Assembly: GCA_003135055.1 (NCBI GenBank)
Contig: PLDF01000424.1
Coordinates: forward strand, 174-64,173
Reading direction: 5' to 3'
Length of the DNA: 64,000 bases
From: Bryobacterales bacterium
GTDB lineage: Bacteria > Acidobacteriota > Terriglobia > Bryobacterales > Bryobacteraceae
Both the position numbers and the translations under genes were made by a program. The notes beneath the pieces were generated by a model. The model searched no databases. It was given only the letters and a program-made list of their open reading frames with translations, and was not told the DNA's origin. Positions 43,969 through 52,088 of this stretch are shown here, piece by piece (within the stretch, counting starts at the first letter, position 1; each line of letters begins with the position of its first letter).

Positions 43969-45273
43969 TCAACGTGTCAAAACCCGCGCGCTGCGAATCT
44001 TCCGATGTAACCAGTAGACGGCCAAGCCGGCCGACGCGGCTAGCATAGTGTCGCGCGCCTCGCGCAGGCTGCTGCTTGAAAGCAGCCAGATGCACAAAAG
44101 CATCCCGGCAAATGCGACGAAGACGCCGCCAGGCACGTGGAAAACCGCGACTGGCGCTCCCTCGCGGCGCCGCAGAACCACCAGTGCGCCGCAGGTGGCA
44201 AAGTACGTCGCCAGGCGGGCGATCGTGCTCAGTGTGAGCAGATGGATGAACGTGCCGGACAGAGTGAGGATGAGCATGATTGCCGTGGTCGCGAGCACCG
44301 CCGCCGCGGGCGTGCGAAACCGAGGATGAATGGAGGCTAGCTTTGCCGGCAGATCGTCTCGTTCCGCCATGGCGAACAGCACCCTGGATGCCGCCAAGAT
44401 CAGAACATTCAGATTCCCGGCGAGCGAAACTACGATCCCGCCCGTGATCATCGCGGCGCCCCACGTTCCGAGGAAAGTCGCTGCCGCGTCGGCTAGCGGT
44501 CTCTGCGACCCGCCCAGCCCCGGCAGCGTTCCGATGCACACGAGCTGGATTAGCATGTAGAACGTCACGACGACAGCCATGCCCATCAATAGTGCGCGTG
44601 GCAGGTCCCGGCCCGGACTCCGAGCTTCCCCGGCCGGGATCACCGCCATCTCGAAGCCGGTAAAGGCGTATACCAGCAAAAGGACGGATTGCGCAAACCC
44701 GTGGTAGGTGGGCGCGGCAGCGAAGGAGAACCGGCCAGGCTGCATGAAGAAGAGACCTGCAATGACAAACACGCCTAAGGGCAGCAATTTGCCCACCGCC
44801 ATGACGTTACTGGCATCGGCGGCGCCGCGAACTCCTCTCACGTTCACTGCCGCCAGCGCCGTCACTACGCCGGCCACGATAATCGCACGCGGCAGACCGG
44901 ATGCCGCCGCCGGGAAAAAGAAACCGAGATAGGCCGGGAGCAAGCTGCAGTTGGCAGCCAAAGAGGTGACGCGAGCGATCCACACGAGCCATCCAACCAC
45001 GAAGCCGGTCAGCGGGCCGTAAGCCTCGCGCGCGAACAGGTAGGGCCCTCCGGTTCCGGAAAACCGGCTGGCCACTTCCGCGAAGCTGAGGACGATCAGG
45101 GAAACGCACAGCGCGCATGCCGCGAAGCAGACCAAGCTGTAATCCGCGGTGAGGGCGAACACGCGGGAAGGGAGCCCGAAGATCCCCGCGCCGATAACGC
45201 CATTGAGAACCACGGCAACCAGATCCCAACGTCGCAGGGACCGGACCAGACCGGGGTTGGAGGCTGCCGCCAT
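43969..45273 (-). CDS. APC-family amino-acid permease
   Basis: 434 residues, 12 predicted helices. Helix 1 carries the unwound motif NGVIGAGIFGLPS, helix 3 EVASRFSGTGGPYLFAREAYG, helix 6 VYAFTGFEMAVIPAGE, and helix 8 AGNLNVLILAASRVLFAMAE. It moves amino acids or polyamines with protons; specificity is not readable. Start 45273 (MAAASNPGLV) was chosen over 45303 because it gives a typical short cytoplasmic N-terminus. Its neighbours are unrelated. The sequence behind its start, 45274-45562, holds no gene. Confidence 0.9.
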   Translation of the reverse strand: MAAASNPGLVRSLRRWDLVAVVLNGVIGAGIFGLPSRVFALTADYSLVCFAACALCVSLIVLSFAEVASRFSGTGGPYLFAREAYGPLTGFVVGWLVWIARVTSLAANCSLLPAYLGFFFPAAASGLPRAIIVAGVVTALAAVNVRGVRGAADASNVMAVGKLLPLGVFVIAGLFFMQPGRFSFAAAPTYHGFAQSVLLLVYAFTGFEMAVIPAGEARSPGRDLPRALLMGMAVVVTFYMLIQLVCIGTLPGLGGSQRPLADAAATFLGTWGAAMITGGIVVSLAGNLNVLILAASRVLFAMAERDDLPAKLASIHPRFRTPAAAVLATTAIMLILTLSGTFIHLLTLSTIARLATYFATCGALVVLRRREGAPVAVFHVPGGVFVAFAGMLLCIWLLSSSSLREARDTMLAASAGLAVYWLHRKIRSARVLTR

Positions 45274-45562
45274 CGGATGCAACAGGAAAGGTACCACAGT
45301 CATCAGCTACCGGGAGGCTGCGGCGATGCGGACGAACCTGCGACCCGCGGCATTTGCCTGTGCGCCTGGGCCGCCGGTCGCCCCTGTCGCCAGCCGCGCG
45401 CATTTCACAAGATACCGGGCTGGCGAACGGTGTGCGCGAAGCGCCACGACTAGCCGCGCAACGTTGGTTGGAACTTCGGCCGATCGTCCTTCGGCTTGTC
45501 CCGGAACATTTCGTCGAAATCCTTGCCCCGAAGCTTCGCGGCCCTTCCTCGCCGCTTCGGCC

Positions 45563-45721
45563 GGGTGCTTACACGGTTTCGGGAAAGGCCGGCTAAAATG
45601 ACCGCTCCCTGACGGTCACGGCTCCGTTTCGTACTCGGCGTGTTTTCAGATCTTACAGAGCCGCGACCGTGAGGGAGCGGTCGCCGGGAGCCGGCTCCCC
45701 CAGATCGGTTCATAAGCACCC
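45563..45721. repeat. MITE-like element, complete copy 1
   Basis: 159 bp bounded by GGGTGCTTA (45563-45571) and TAAGCACCC (45713-45721). Inside, ACCGCTCCCTGACGGTCACG (45601-45620) and GCCGCGACCGTGAGGGAGCG (45660-45679) form a long imperfect stem. No coding capacity. Its left half (GGTTTCGGGAAAGGCCGGC) reappears inverted as the right half of the copy at 48684. Confidence 0.75.
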
Positions 45722-45776
45722 CCCGATTCGGTCCTGCGCGAATAAGGCGTCGAGGTGAGATAAGCTGAGAGTGCTT

Positions 45777-46649
45777 ATGCTACCTACCCGGCGCGAGTTC
45801 GGCGGACTGGCTCTCGCGGGGCTCGCTCTCGCACGCATAGCGGGGGCCCACGGCACCCGCTGCAAAGGAGTGCGTCTCGGTGTCGGCACTTACTCCTTCC
45901 GCGGACTGAAACTCGACGAGATCATCCGGATTGTCGCCGCGGCCAAGATCGGCGGCATCGAATTGGAGTCGCCTTTCGTCGAGCCTGCTCTGCCTCGTGC
46001 ACAGCGCGAGGCGCTGCGCCAATGGCGGCTGACGGTGAAACTCGACGAGTTGAAGACCATCCGCAAGAAGCTGGACCAGGCAGGCATCGGCGTTTATGCC
46101 TATTCGCTCCCCATCGATGGCTCGTTCACCGACGAAGAAATCGACCGCGTAATGCTGATGACGCAAGCCCTGGGCTCTCGCGTGCTCAATACCTCCACTA
46201 CGCTGCCGGTCGCCCGGCGGCTGGCGCCGTTCGCAGAGAAGCACAAATTGCTGGTGGGCCTACACCCCAACGGCAACGCCAGCGACCCGAATAGCATCGG
46301 ATCGGGCGTCTCTTACCTGAAGGCGTTTGAAATCTCGCCGCGGATATACGCCAACCCCGATCTGTATCTTTTTCGCAATTGGGGACCCGATCCGGTCGCG
46401 TTTCTCAGACGGATTCACAGCCGCATCACCACGCTGCACTTTCACGATCGGAAGCTCAATCAGACTCCGCAAATCTGGGCGCCTTTCGGCGAAGGCGACA
46501 CACCCACCCGGGAACTGCTGCTGCTGGCGAGAAATGAAAAATATCGGTTCACGTTTTCCATCGAGCGCATTTACACATTCCCAGGCCTCGACCAGTTGAC
46601 GGAAATCCTCAACAGTTTGCACTACTGCGAAAAAGTGCTTCGATCATAA
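45777..46649 (+). CDS. Tat-exported sugar phosphate isomerase/epimerase-like TIM barrel
   Basis: 290 residues. Leader TRREFGGLALAGLALARIAG. The barrel has the AP-endonuclease-2/xylose-isomerase-like pattern: LGVGTYSFRGLKLDEIIRIV, KIGGIELES, VGLHPNGNAS, ITTLHFHDRK with the metal-binding pair near the C-terminus, and FTFSIERIYTFPG. Such proteins isomerise or cleave sugar derivatives; the substrate is unknown. ATG 45777 was preferred to GTG 45771 because it directly precedes the leader. The 254 bp after it (46650-46903) contain short open frames but nothing recognisable. Confidence 0.8.
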   Translation: MLPTRREFGGLALAGLALARIAGAHGTRCKGVRLGVGTYSFRGLKLDEIIRIVAAAKIGGIELESPFVEPALPRAQREALRQWRLTVKLDELKTIRKKLDQAGIGVYAYSLPIDGSFTDEEIDRVMLMTQALGSRVLNTSTTLPVARRLAPFAEKHKLLVGLHPNGNASDPNSIGSGVSYLKAFEISPRIYANPDLYLFRNWGPDPVAFLRRIHSRITTLHFHDRKLNQTPQIWAPFGEGDTPTRELLLLARNEKYRFTFSIERIYTFPGLDQLTEILNSLHYCEKVLRS

Positions 46650-46903
46650 CTCTATGGGCCGGGAAGTTCGGGATTTGCTGCTGGGGCGGGCGATTCCGGC
46701 GTTCCTCAACGGCAGTCACGCGGGTTTCGAGGGTCGCTATGCGAGCCATCGAGACAGACTCGTCTGCCTCAGTTCGGATGCCGCGCTCGTCGTTACTCCC
46801 GGTGGATGCGATCTTCGCGCCGGCATTCCATTACATCGGACGCCCACGATGGCCGCGGTTGCCCGCGGGGTTTGAACTCCGCGCCATCGACTAAAATTGC
46901 TGC

Positions 46904-47395
46904 ATGACCCAAGCAGACTTGGCCCGATTATGGGAAGAACACACCAATCATGAATTCTTAACGCGCGACACGGAGTCGACGCTGGCCACCATGGTGGAAG
47001 ACGCCTACGTCAATCACGTCCCGGTGCTGACGGGTGGCGCGGGGAAAAGCGCCTTGCGCATTTTCTATTCGGTGGACTTTATTCCGAGGATGCCGCCCGA
47101 CACCAAGCTCACGCCTATTTCCCGGACGGTGGGAGAAGATCAGCTTGTCGATGAAATGATCTTTTCGTTCACGCACACACGGGAAATGCCATGGATGTTG
47201 CCGGGAATTCCGCCCACCAATCGCTATGTGGAAGTGGCGTTGGTCGCGATCGTGCGCTTCCGCGACGGCAAGCTTGCGCATGAACACATCTACTGGGATC
47301 AGGCCTCGGTACTAAAGCAGATTGGATTACTGACAGATCCCGGGCTACCGGTCTTTGGGGCGGAATCCGCCCGCAAGGTGCGCGGAGGCGCATGA
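46904..47395 (+). CDS. NTF2-like (SnoaL/nuclear-transport-factor-2 fold) protein
   Basis: 163 residues, cytoplasmic. TRDTESTLATMVEDAYVNHV and VGEDQLVDEMIFSFTHTREM match the cone-shaped NTF2 fold as in SnoaL-like or carboxymethylenebutenolidase-associated proteins. VALVAIVRFRDGKLAHEHIY carries a conserved His that could sit in the pocket. Whether it is a small cyclase, hydratase or binding protein is unknown. Its 3' end is part of an imperfect 33-bp direct repeat. Confidence 0.75.
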   Translation: MTQADLARLWEEHTNHEFLTRDTESTLATMVEDAYVNHVPVLTGGAGKSALRIFYSVDFIPRMPPDTKLTPISRTVGEDQLVDEMIFSFTHTREMPWMLPGIPPTNRYVEVALVAIVRFRDGKLAHEHIYWDQASVLKQIGLLTDPGLPVFGAESARKVRGGA

Positions 47396-47480
47396 CGCGC
47401 CAGTCGGTTTATGTGGGACAGGCCTCCCGGCCTGTCCTGCGCCCACGAGGTGCGCGGAGGCTCATGAGGCGCCAGTCAGT
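47376..47480. repeat. Direct repeat spanning the NTF2-gene stop, with REP palindrome inside
   Basis: AGGTGCGCGGAGGCGCATGA (from 47376) recurs as AGGTGCGCGGAGGCTCATGA (from 47448), each continuing with CGCCAGTC(A/G)GT: 33 bp with three differences, 72 bp apart. Between the copies lies GACAGGCC-TCCC-GGCCTGTC (47417-47436), a REP-type palindrome also found at 62536. Confidence 0.7.
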
Positions 47481-47780
47481 GTCCGGCTGCCCCTCGCCCA
47501 CGGCTCTTCCCGCTGCGCGAACCAGGCATGCGAACGGTCAAGCTGCTACGAGACCGTGGTTCGCGATTGCCTGTAAGATGGTCGCGCCGGTCCCTCCGCC
47601 GCAGCGATGCAGCACCTGGTGACCGCATTGAACGTCCTAAGGAAAAGCGAAAGGTTCGCCGGGTGGCTGCAATCGATCCGCCCCAAGCCAACGGCTGTAC
47701 ATATCGGCAGGATGCCACTGACGGCCGGGGTCCACAACGTACTCAGTACACGCCCCTATACGGCCATACGCCGCGGGTTC
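47481..47780. other. Intergenic stretch without a recognisable gene
   Basis: 300 bp between the NTF2 gene and the convergent membrane protein. Short open frames exist on both strands but none shows family signatures, a start with a ribosome-binding site, or consistent third-position GC. Confidence 0.5.
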
Positions 47781-48332
47781 TTATGCGGCCATCCGCCCGG
47801 CTGCGGGCGCCAGGGTCAACAACTCGAGTCGCATCGAATCGAAGATCTTCACTAGATTCGAAACCTCTACGCCAGAGACTCCCACGCTATAGAGGAACAA
47901 GCGGGCGCGGACCGAAACCATGGCGCAGGCGAACGTCACCTGCTGCCGTAGCAGCGCTTCCGCGAGCTCAGGCCGATCGTACTTAGACTGCAACATGACC
48001 ACCTTGATCGCCGAGCAGACCCGGCCGAAATCGGTTTCGAGGCTACGCAGGTAACCGCGGAAGATCTGCGTCCGCTGCGAGCGAAGCTTCCTAGCGATGT
48101 CCGGGGTGTAGCCGGGTTGCGTGCGCAGGAACGCGATATCGCGCCCATCCAGCATCCGCAGCATGGGACGGTAGCGGTTTAACGAGAGATCGTCGATCCA
48201 TTCGGAGGTTACGGGAAGTCCATGGCTACCGGACCCGACTTTGCGGAGGAGGAAGGCCAGCGCGGAAACCAGCGCTAGCGCGGCTAACAGCGAAATTGCA
48301 ATTGCCCAAGTCATCAGAGTTTGTTTATCCAT
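47781..48332 (-). CDS. Conserved-looking membrane-anchored protein of unknown function
   Basis: 183 residues: one N-terminal helix (AIAISLLAALALVSALAFLL, about residues 10-29), then a helical cytoplasmic part (RPMLRMLDGRDIAFLRTQPG, RSQRTQIFRGYLRSLETDFG). No named family. It has the look of single-helix acidobacterial proteins with a four-helix soluble tail. ATG 48332 was chosen because it starts the anchor. The upstream ~110 bp are AT-rich and likely hold its promoter. Confidence 0.65.
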   Translation of the reverse strand: MDKQTLMTWAIAISLLAALALVSALAFLLRKVGSGSHGLPVTSEWIDDLSLNRYRPMLRMLDGRDIAFLRTQPGYTPDIARKLRSQRTQIFRGYLRSLETDFGRVCSAIKVVMLQSKYDRPELAEALLRQQVTFACAMVSVRARLFLYSVGVSGVEVSNLVKIFDSMRLELLTLAPAAGRMAA

Positions 48333-48581
48333 ACCGAGAGTACAGAGTATTTGCGGAACAATCAATTGGAGATAATGTAATCCAGGTACTTCCGCTTAAC
48401 CAAAGATAACTTCGAATGATAAGTTTATTAATTAGAGACCGAAAACCCCGGCAATTCCAAAGATCCTGGCAAAATATCGCAAAATCATTGAGAGCTTATC
48501 CCAACGAGGCCGAGTTGTGCGCGCCTGAAAGCGGCGAGCGATCCTATCTCGGAGCAGCCCGCGTGCCCCTGCCGTCTCACA

Positions 48582-48650
48582 ATGACGGCGAGCGAGGCTG
48601 TCGAAGCCGCCCGCGCATTCGCCAGTGCCACTATCGTGCCGCTGCATTTT
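48582..48650 (+). pseudogene. Remnant of an MBL-fold hydrolase C-terminus
   Basis: MTASEAVEAARAFASATIVP then LHFEG. The pattern M/LT-x-x-E-A-x-x-A-A-x-x-x-x-A-x-x-x-(V/I)P-x-H-x-E/W is the end of UlaG-like metallo-beta-lactamase-fold proteins. It breaks off about 35 bp before a MITE-like element. The rest of 48333-48683 shows no gene. Confidence 0.4.
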
Positions 48651-48683
48651 GAAGGCAGCCTCCAACCACATGGGCCGGCGAGG

Positions 48684-48840
48684 GGGTGCTTAAACGCTTT
48701 TGGGATTTCCTCGCTCAGCCGCGAAATCCCGCTCCCTCACGGCCCGTGTCGACTGCGTGTGTCTGTAAGATAGTTACGGAGCCGCAGCCGTCAGGGAGCG
48801 GTCATTTTAGCCGGCCTTTCCCGAAACCGTGTAAGCACCC
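48684..48840. repeat. MITE-like element, complete copy 2
   Basis: 157 bp with ends GGGTGCTTA (48684-48692) and TAAGCACCC (48832-48840). Internal arms are CCCGCTCCCTCACGGCCCG (48728-48746) and GCCGCAGCCGTCAGGGAGCG (48781-48800). The same design as the copy at 45563, with halves matching it and the 42718 copy in a modular way. Confidence 0.75.
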
Positions 48841-49004
48841 CAGGCGAGGCAGGAACTCGACAAGAAGCGGTGTGCGTGCATGTGGGCGTACATGAACCGG
48901 ATGCAGAGGCCGCCTGCGTCTTTCGCGCCCCGTGTTTGACAGCCAGAGTCCGTTCCTCTATTCTCGCTATTGCGCGAAGATTAATAAATCCGGGGGTTAT
49001 ATTG

Positions 49005-50303
49005 ATGTCACGTTCATGGACTCCGCTGGTCTGCGCTCTGATTCCGATCGGGATTTCCGCGACGGCCCAAGTCCCGCCGCCGGCCGCTGAATATCGTATC
49101 TACGCGGGGAGCACGCACGCCCATACCGCTTACACCTGGTCCCACGGCGACCAGTTCACCAAGAATGGCTGTGCCGGGATTATGGTCTACGGTCCGGACG
49201 CTGCTTCGCCCCTCGCCTTTACCTGGTCCGACGGGTACGTCAAGAGCACGGACGGGTGCGCCGGCATCTACGTCATCAACTCATTCCAATACCCGAGTCC
49301 GAGCGTCACCGTGAAGAAGGACTGGAAGGAATACCAGGGGCCTCCGTCGGTGCATTTCAGTCTCGCGAAATCCAACGGGTACGATTTCTACGTCACCACC
49401 GATCATTCGCAGGAAGCCGCCTTTCAACCGGTGAGCTCGTCAAATCCGGCGTGGGCGGCCAGCAAACGAGACGCGGCTATGGCATCGGGCGGCGGATTTG
49501 TAGCCTTGGCGGGCTTCGAGTACTCGGAGAACGACGGCCCGGGAGGCACCGGACACATCAACGTGTTCAACAGCTCGGGAATGTTGAACGCGCTCGCGCC
49601 GGGGATCGACCTTCCATACTTCTATAAGTGGCTTGCAACGGCCGAAGCGAACGGCGATGGACCAGTCCTCGCCAGCTTCAATCACCCGGCGGCCGATCAG
49701 TACAACAATTGGGATTACCGCGATTCAAAAGTGACCGGCATTATCACGACGCTGGAAGTGATTAACTCAAACAACAAGATCCATTATGAAGCTTTCGTGA
49801 ACGCTCTCGACAAAGGCTGGAAGGTTTCGCCCGTGTGCGGCAACGACAATCACGGCACGGCGGGAATCAGTCGAAACGTTTCGCGCACGTTCGTCCTGGC
49901 GAAGGAGCCGGCGAAGGCCGCCATCCTGGACGCTATGAAAAATCGGCGTACTTATGCCGCCTTGGACAAGAACATCGAGTGCCGGTACGCCGTGAACGGC
50001 GCGGTTATGGGGTCTACGCTTAATCGGGAGAAGACCTTCCAGTTCGACATCCTGGTGAGCGACCCGGATTCTTCCAATCCGAAGGATGCGATTACTAAGA
50101 TCGACATCGTGAAGGACGGCGGTGCGGTTGTGCAGGAATTCCGGCCCAGCCCGGGCTATTCGATCCGCTGGAGGCCGGCGATTGAAGACTCCAGCGCCAC
50201 GTATTTCTTCGTGCGGGTCTGGAGCGCGGGGGGCGGCGAGGCCCCGGGGGCAGATCCGGCCAAGCCGATGGCATGGCTGGCGCCGGTTTGGACTGGAAGG
50301 TGA
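49005..50303 (+). CDS. Exported PHP-like metallohydrolase
   Basis: 432 residues. Signal peptide to about ATAQ (residue 22). Polymerase-and-histidinol-phosphatase-like metal motifs follow: GSTHAHTAYTWSHG (H-x-H), DFYVTTDHSQEA, LASFNHPAADQY, and VCGNDNHGTAG. A C-terminal strand domain (FQFDILVSDPDSSNP, IDIVKDGGAVVQEF) follows. Related exported proteins (CehA/McbA type) hydrolyse phosphoesters or carbamates; the actual substrate is unknown. ATG 49005 is the first start giving a signal peptide. Confidence 0.75.
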   Translation: MSRSWTPLVCALIPIGISATAQVPPPAAEYRIYAGSTHAHTAYTWSHGDQFTKNGCAGIMVYGPDAASPLAFTWSDGYVKSTDGCAGIYVINSFQYPSPSVTVKKDWKEYQGPPSVHFSLAKSNGYDFYVTTDHSQEAAFQPVSSSNPAWAASKRDAAMASGGGFVALAGFEYSENDGPGGTGHINVFNSSGMLNALAPGIDLPYFYKWLATAEANGDGPVLASFNHPAADQYNNWDYRDSKVTGIITTLEVINSNNKIHYEAFVNALDKGWKVSPVCGNDNHGTAGISRNVSRTFVLAKEPAKAAILDAMKNRRTYAALDKNIECRYAVNGAVMGSTLNREKTFQFDILVSDPDSSNPKDAITKIDIVKDGGAVVQEFRPSPGYSIRWRPAIEDSSATYFFVRVWSAGGGEAPGADPAKPMAWLAPVWTGR

Positions 50304-50371
50304 GAGGGGACTCCAGCTCGCCGGACGCCTGCCGCGGATGAAATGCAGCCGGGTTCGGCGCCGGGCTTACC

Positions 50372-50424
50372 GGGCGCCGGATGCGCGCGCACTTCGCAAT
50401 ATGCCCGAAGCGGCCGGCAGCCTC
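50372..50424. repeat. 53-bp dispersed repeat, copy 1
   Basis: Differs at six positions from 51991-52043; the shared core is GCGCGCACTTCGCAA, then ATGCCCGAA. Both copies flank the Hyi-like gene at 50617. Function unknown. The remainder of 50304-50616 has no gene. Confidence 0.7.
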
Positions 50425-50451
50425 TGACCAGGTAAGACGGACGAAGGAAGA

Positions 50452-50473
50452 CGACAGACCGGGAGGTCTGTCG
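50452..50473. repeat. REP-like palindrome
   Basis: CGACAGACC-GGGA-GGTCTGTCG, a perfect 9-bp stem, related to the GACAGGCC/GGCCTGTC units at 47417 and 62536 and to 1418-1437. Confidence 0.65.
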
Positions 50474-50616
50474 TACATGACACGTAGCGGCCGAGCCAGG
50501 AACTCGAAAGTTAAGCCTGGCCGCCCGCCGGGGCGGGCGAATGCGGTACGGCTGGCCTACCGCCCAACTCACGGCGGGCGGGATGCGGCGCAAGCCAGCG
50601 AGATGAACCTGCAGGT

Positions 50617-51504
50617 TTAATTCTCGAGTGACATCTTTCTGGTGAGTTCCATTGCGGCCTCCGGGGTGGTGCTCGTACCCATTTCGGTGTCGAGATAGCC
50701 TTTATAATTCAACTCGCGCAGGACGCGGAGCATGTACGCATAGTCGATCTCGCCCGTCCCTGGTTCCTTACGGCCCGGCACCTCGCCGATCTGCACGAGT
50801 CCGATCCAGCCTTTCGTTAATCCCTGCCGAAGATGGGCGGTGATGTTTCCCTCCATCAACTGGAGATGGTACATGTCGAAGCAGATTTTCACGTTCGGAT
50901 GCGCTACTTCGTCGATCACGGGGAAGGCCCCGGCCGCGGTGTCGAGCGCCATGCGGCCCTGATTGGCGGCGGTGCTGAGCGGCTCCACTACCAGCACGAT
51001 GCCGTGCTCTTTGGCGATTTCGCCGCATTGCTTCAGTCCGGCGACGATCTGGGCGCGTTGCGTTTCCCACGGGACGTCCGTCTGGGTAAGGCCTACGAAG
51101 ATGATCGGCTGCGCGCCGCCGAACTTCGCCGCCATTTTGGCGCGCGCGGCGATTTCGTCCAGATAAAGCTGCTGCTGGCCCGGTTTGGTGAGCCCCGTCG
51201 AACGACCCGACGAGCCGGGACCGGTGATGCTGGCGCATTTCAGACCGGTGCTCTGCTGCACTTTGAGCATGGCGTCCTGCTCTTCTTCGGTCGCGTTCCA
51301 GAAGCTGTAAGCTTTGAAGCCCTGGCCGGCAACGATCCGGACACGTTCAGCGCGCGGCATGGTTCGCGGGAACATGATTTCGATGTTGATCGACAGGGTG
51401 TAAGGCGGCGGACCTGGCGCCGCACTGGCGGTGCGGATGTCCAGAGCGAGCGGGATCGCCGCGCTCGATGCGATCATGGCGCGCCGGGTGATGAGAGTTT
51501 TCAT
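50617..51504 (-). CDS. Hydroxypyruvate-isomerase-like TIM-barrel protein (exported)
   Basis: 295 residues. The leader is TRRAMIASSAAIPLALD. The AP-endonuclease-2-type barrel has IIFVGLTQTDVPWETQR, HGIVLVVEPLSTAANQGRMA (metal Glu), VKICFDMYHLQLMEGN (Asp/His), IGLVQIGEVPGRKEPGTGEI and YLDTEMGTS (last Glu). The motif order is that of hydroxypyruvate isomerase Hyi and related sugar isomerases. The export leader is an acidobacterial peculiarity. It stands alone, flanked by two copies of a 53-bp repeat. Confidence 0.82.
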   Translation of the reverse strand: MKTLITRRAMIASSAAIPLALDIRTASAAPGPPPYTLSINIEIMFPRTMPRAERVRIVAGQGFKAYSFWNATEEEQDAMLKVQQSTGLKCASITGPGSSGRSTGLTKPGQQQLYLDEIAARAKMAAKFGGAQPIIFVGLTQTDVPWETQRAQIVAGLKQCGEIAKEHGIVLVVEPLSTAANQGRMALDTAAGAFPVIDEVAHPNVKICFDMYHLQLMEGNITAHLRQGLTKGWIGLVQIGEVPGRKEPGTGEIDYAYMLRVLRELNYKGYLDTEMGTSTTPEAAMELTRKMSLEN

Positions 51505-51830
51505 AACGGTGTTTTCCTTGTTACGGCAGCGGCTGCTAACGCCGCTAGGTTTTTCGACGTCACTCTATGCATTACCATAAATTTCGCCGGTCCGCTCAAC
51601 GATTTCGGCCGCCTGGCTCCGGCCCGATTTGGCGCCGCCCCGCAGGGCCTGTCGACAGGACCTTGGTCGTCTCAGTTGCAGCCTTAAGCCCGCCAAGCCC
51701 GCGATGATGTTCATGCGGCCCACGATTGTCAACGCCGGGCTAAAATTGTCCAAAAGCGCCGGTCGAAAAATCCCCGGTGCGAAAACCTTGGGCCTGACCA
51801 AGGAGCCCAATGCTCAACCTGGAGGACGTT

Positions 51831-51905
51831 ATGAACATACGCGATTTGAAGCAACAGGGGTGGAGTCGAGAAGGCCCTGCCATCGCGCCGGGCTTTTCGG
51901 TTTGA
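51831..51905 (+). mobile_element. 5' remnant of an IS21-type transposase gene
   Basis: GGAGGACGTT precedes ATG 51831, and 24 codons begin MNIRDLKQQGWSREGPAI before a stop. The opening M-x-I-R-D-L-x-x-x-G-x-S matches the N-terminal HTH of IstA-like transposases. The upstream AT-rich start GGCTAAAATTGTCC (51739 on) may be the element's left end. Nothing else of the element remains. The other parts of 51505-52088 contain no recognisable gene. Confidence 0.45.
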
Positions 51906-51990
51906 AGAACCATTTTAGCGGGTGGGGCGAGATCTGCGGATATCCGCGCGGGGACAGCGGATATGGGCGACGGCTAGCGCCGAACTAATC

Positions 51991-52043
51991 GGGCGTCAGA
52001 TCCGCGCGCACTTCGCAAGATGCCCGAACCGGCCCGCAGCCTC
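51991..52043. repeat. 53-bp dispersed repeat, copy 2
   Basis: Partner of 50372-50424 (47 of 53 positions identical), in the same orientation, on the other side of the isomerase-like gene. Confidence 0.7.
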
Positions 52044-52088
52044 CGGCCACCTGGACGCCGGCCATCCCTGGCCGGCGTCAAGTCGGCA

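Noticed and set aside
46650-46903. 73-codon open frame after the TIM-barrel gene
   Set aside because: Two overlapping frames look equally plausible and neither has a start signal or a recognised family.
51565-51810. Possible small minus-strand protein upstream of the IS21 remnant
   Set aside because: No ribosome-binding site or family signature; basic, low-complexity composition.
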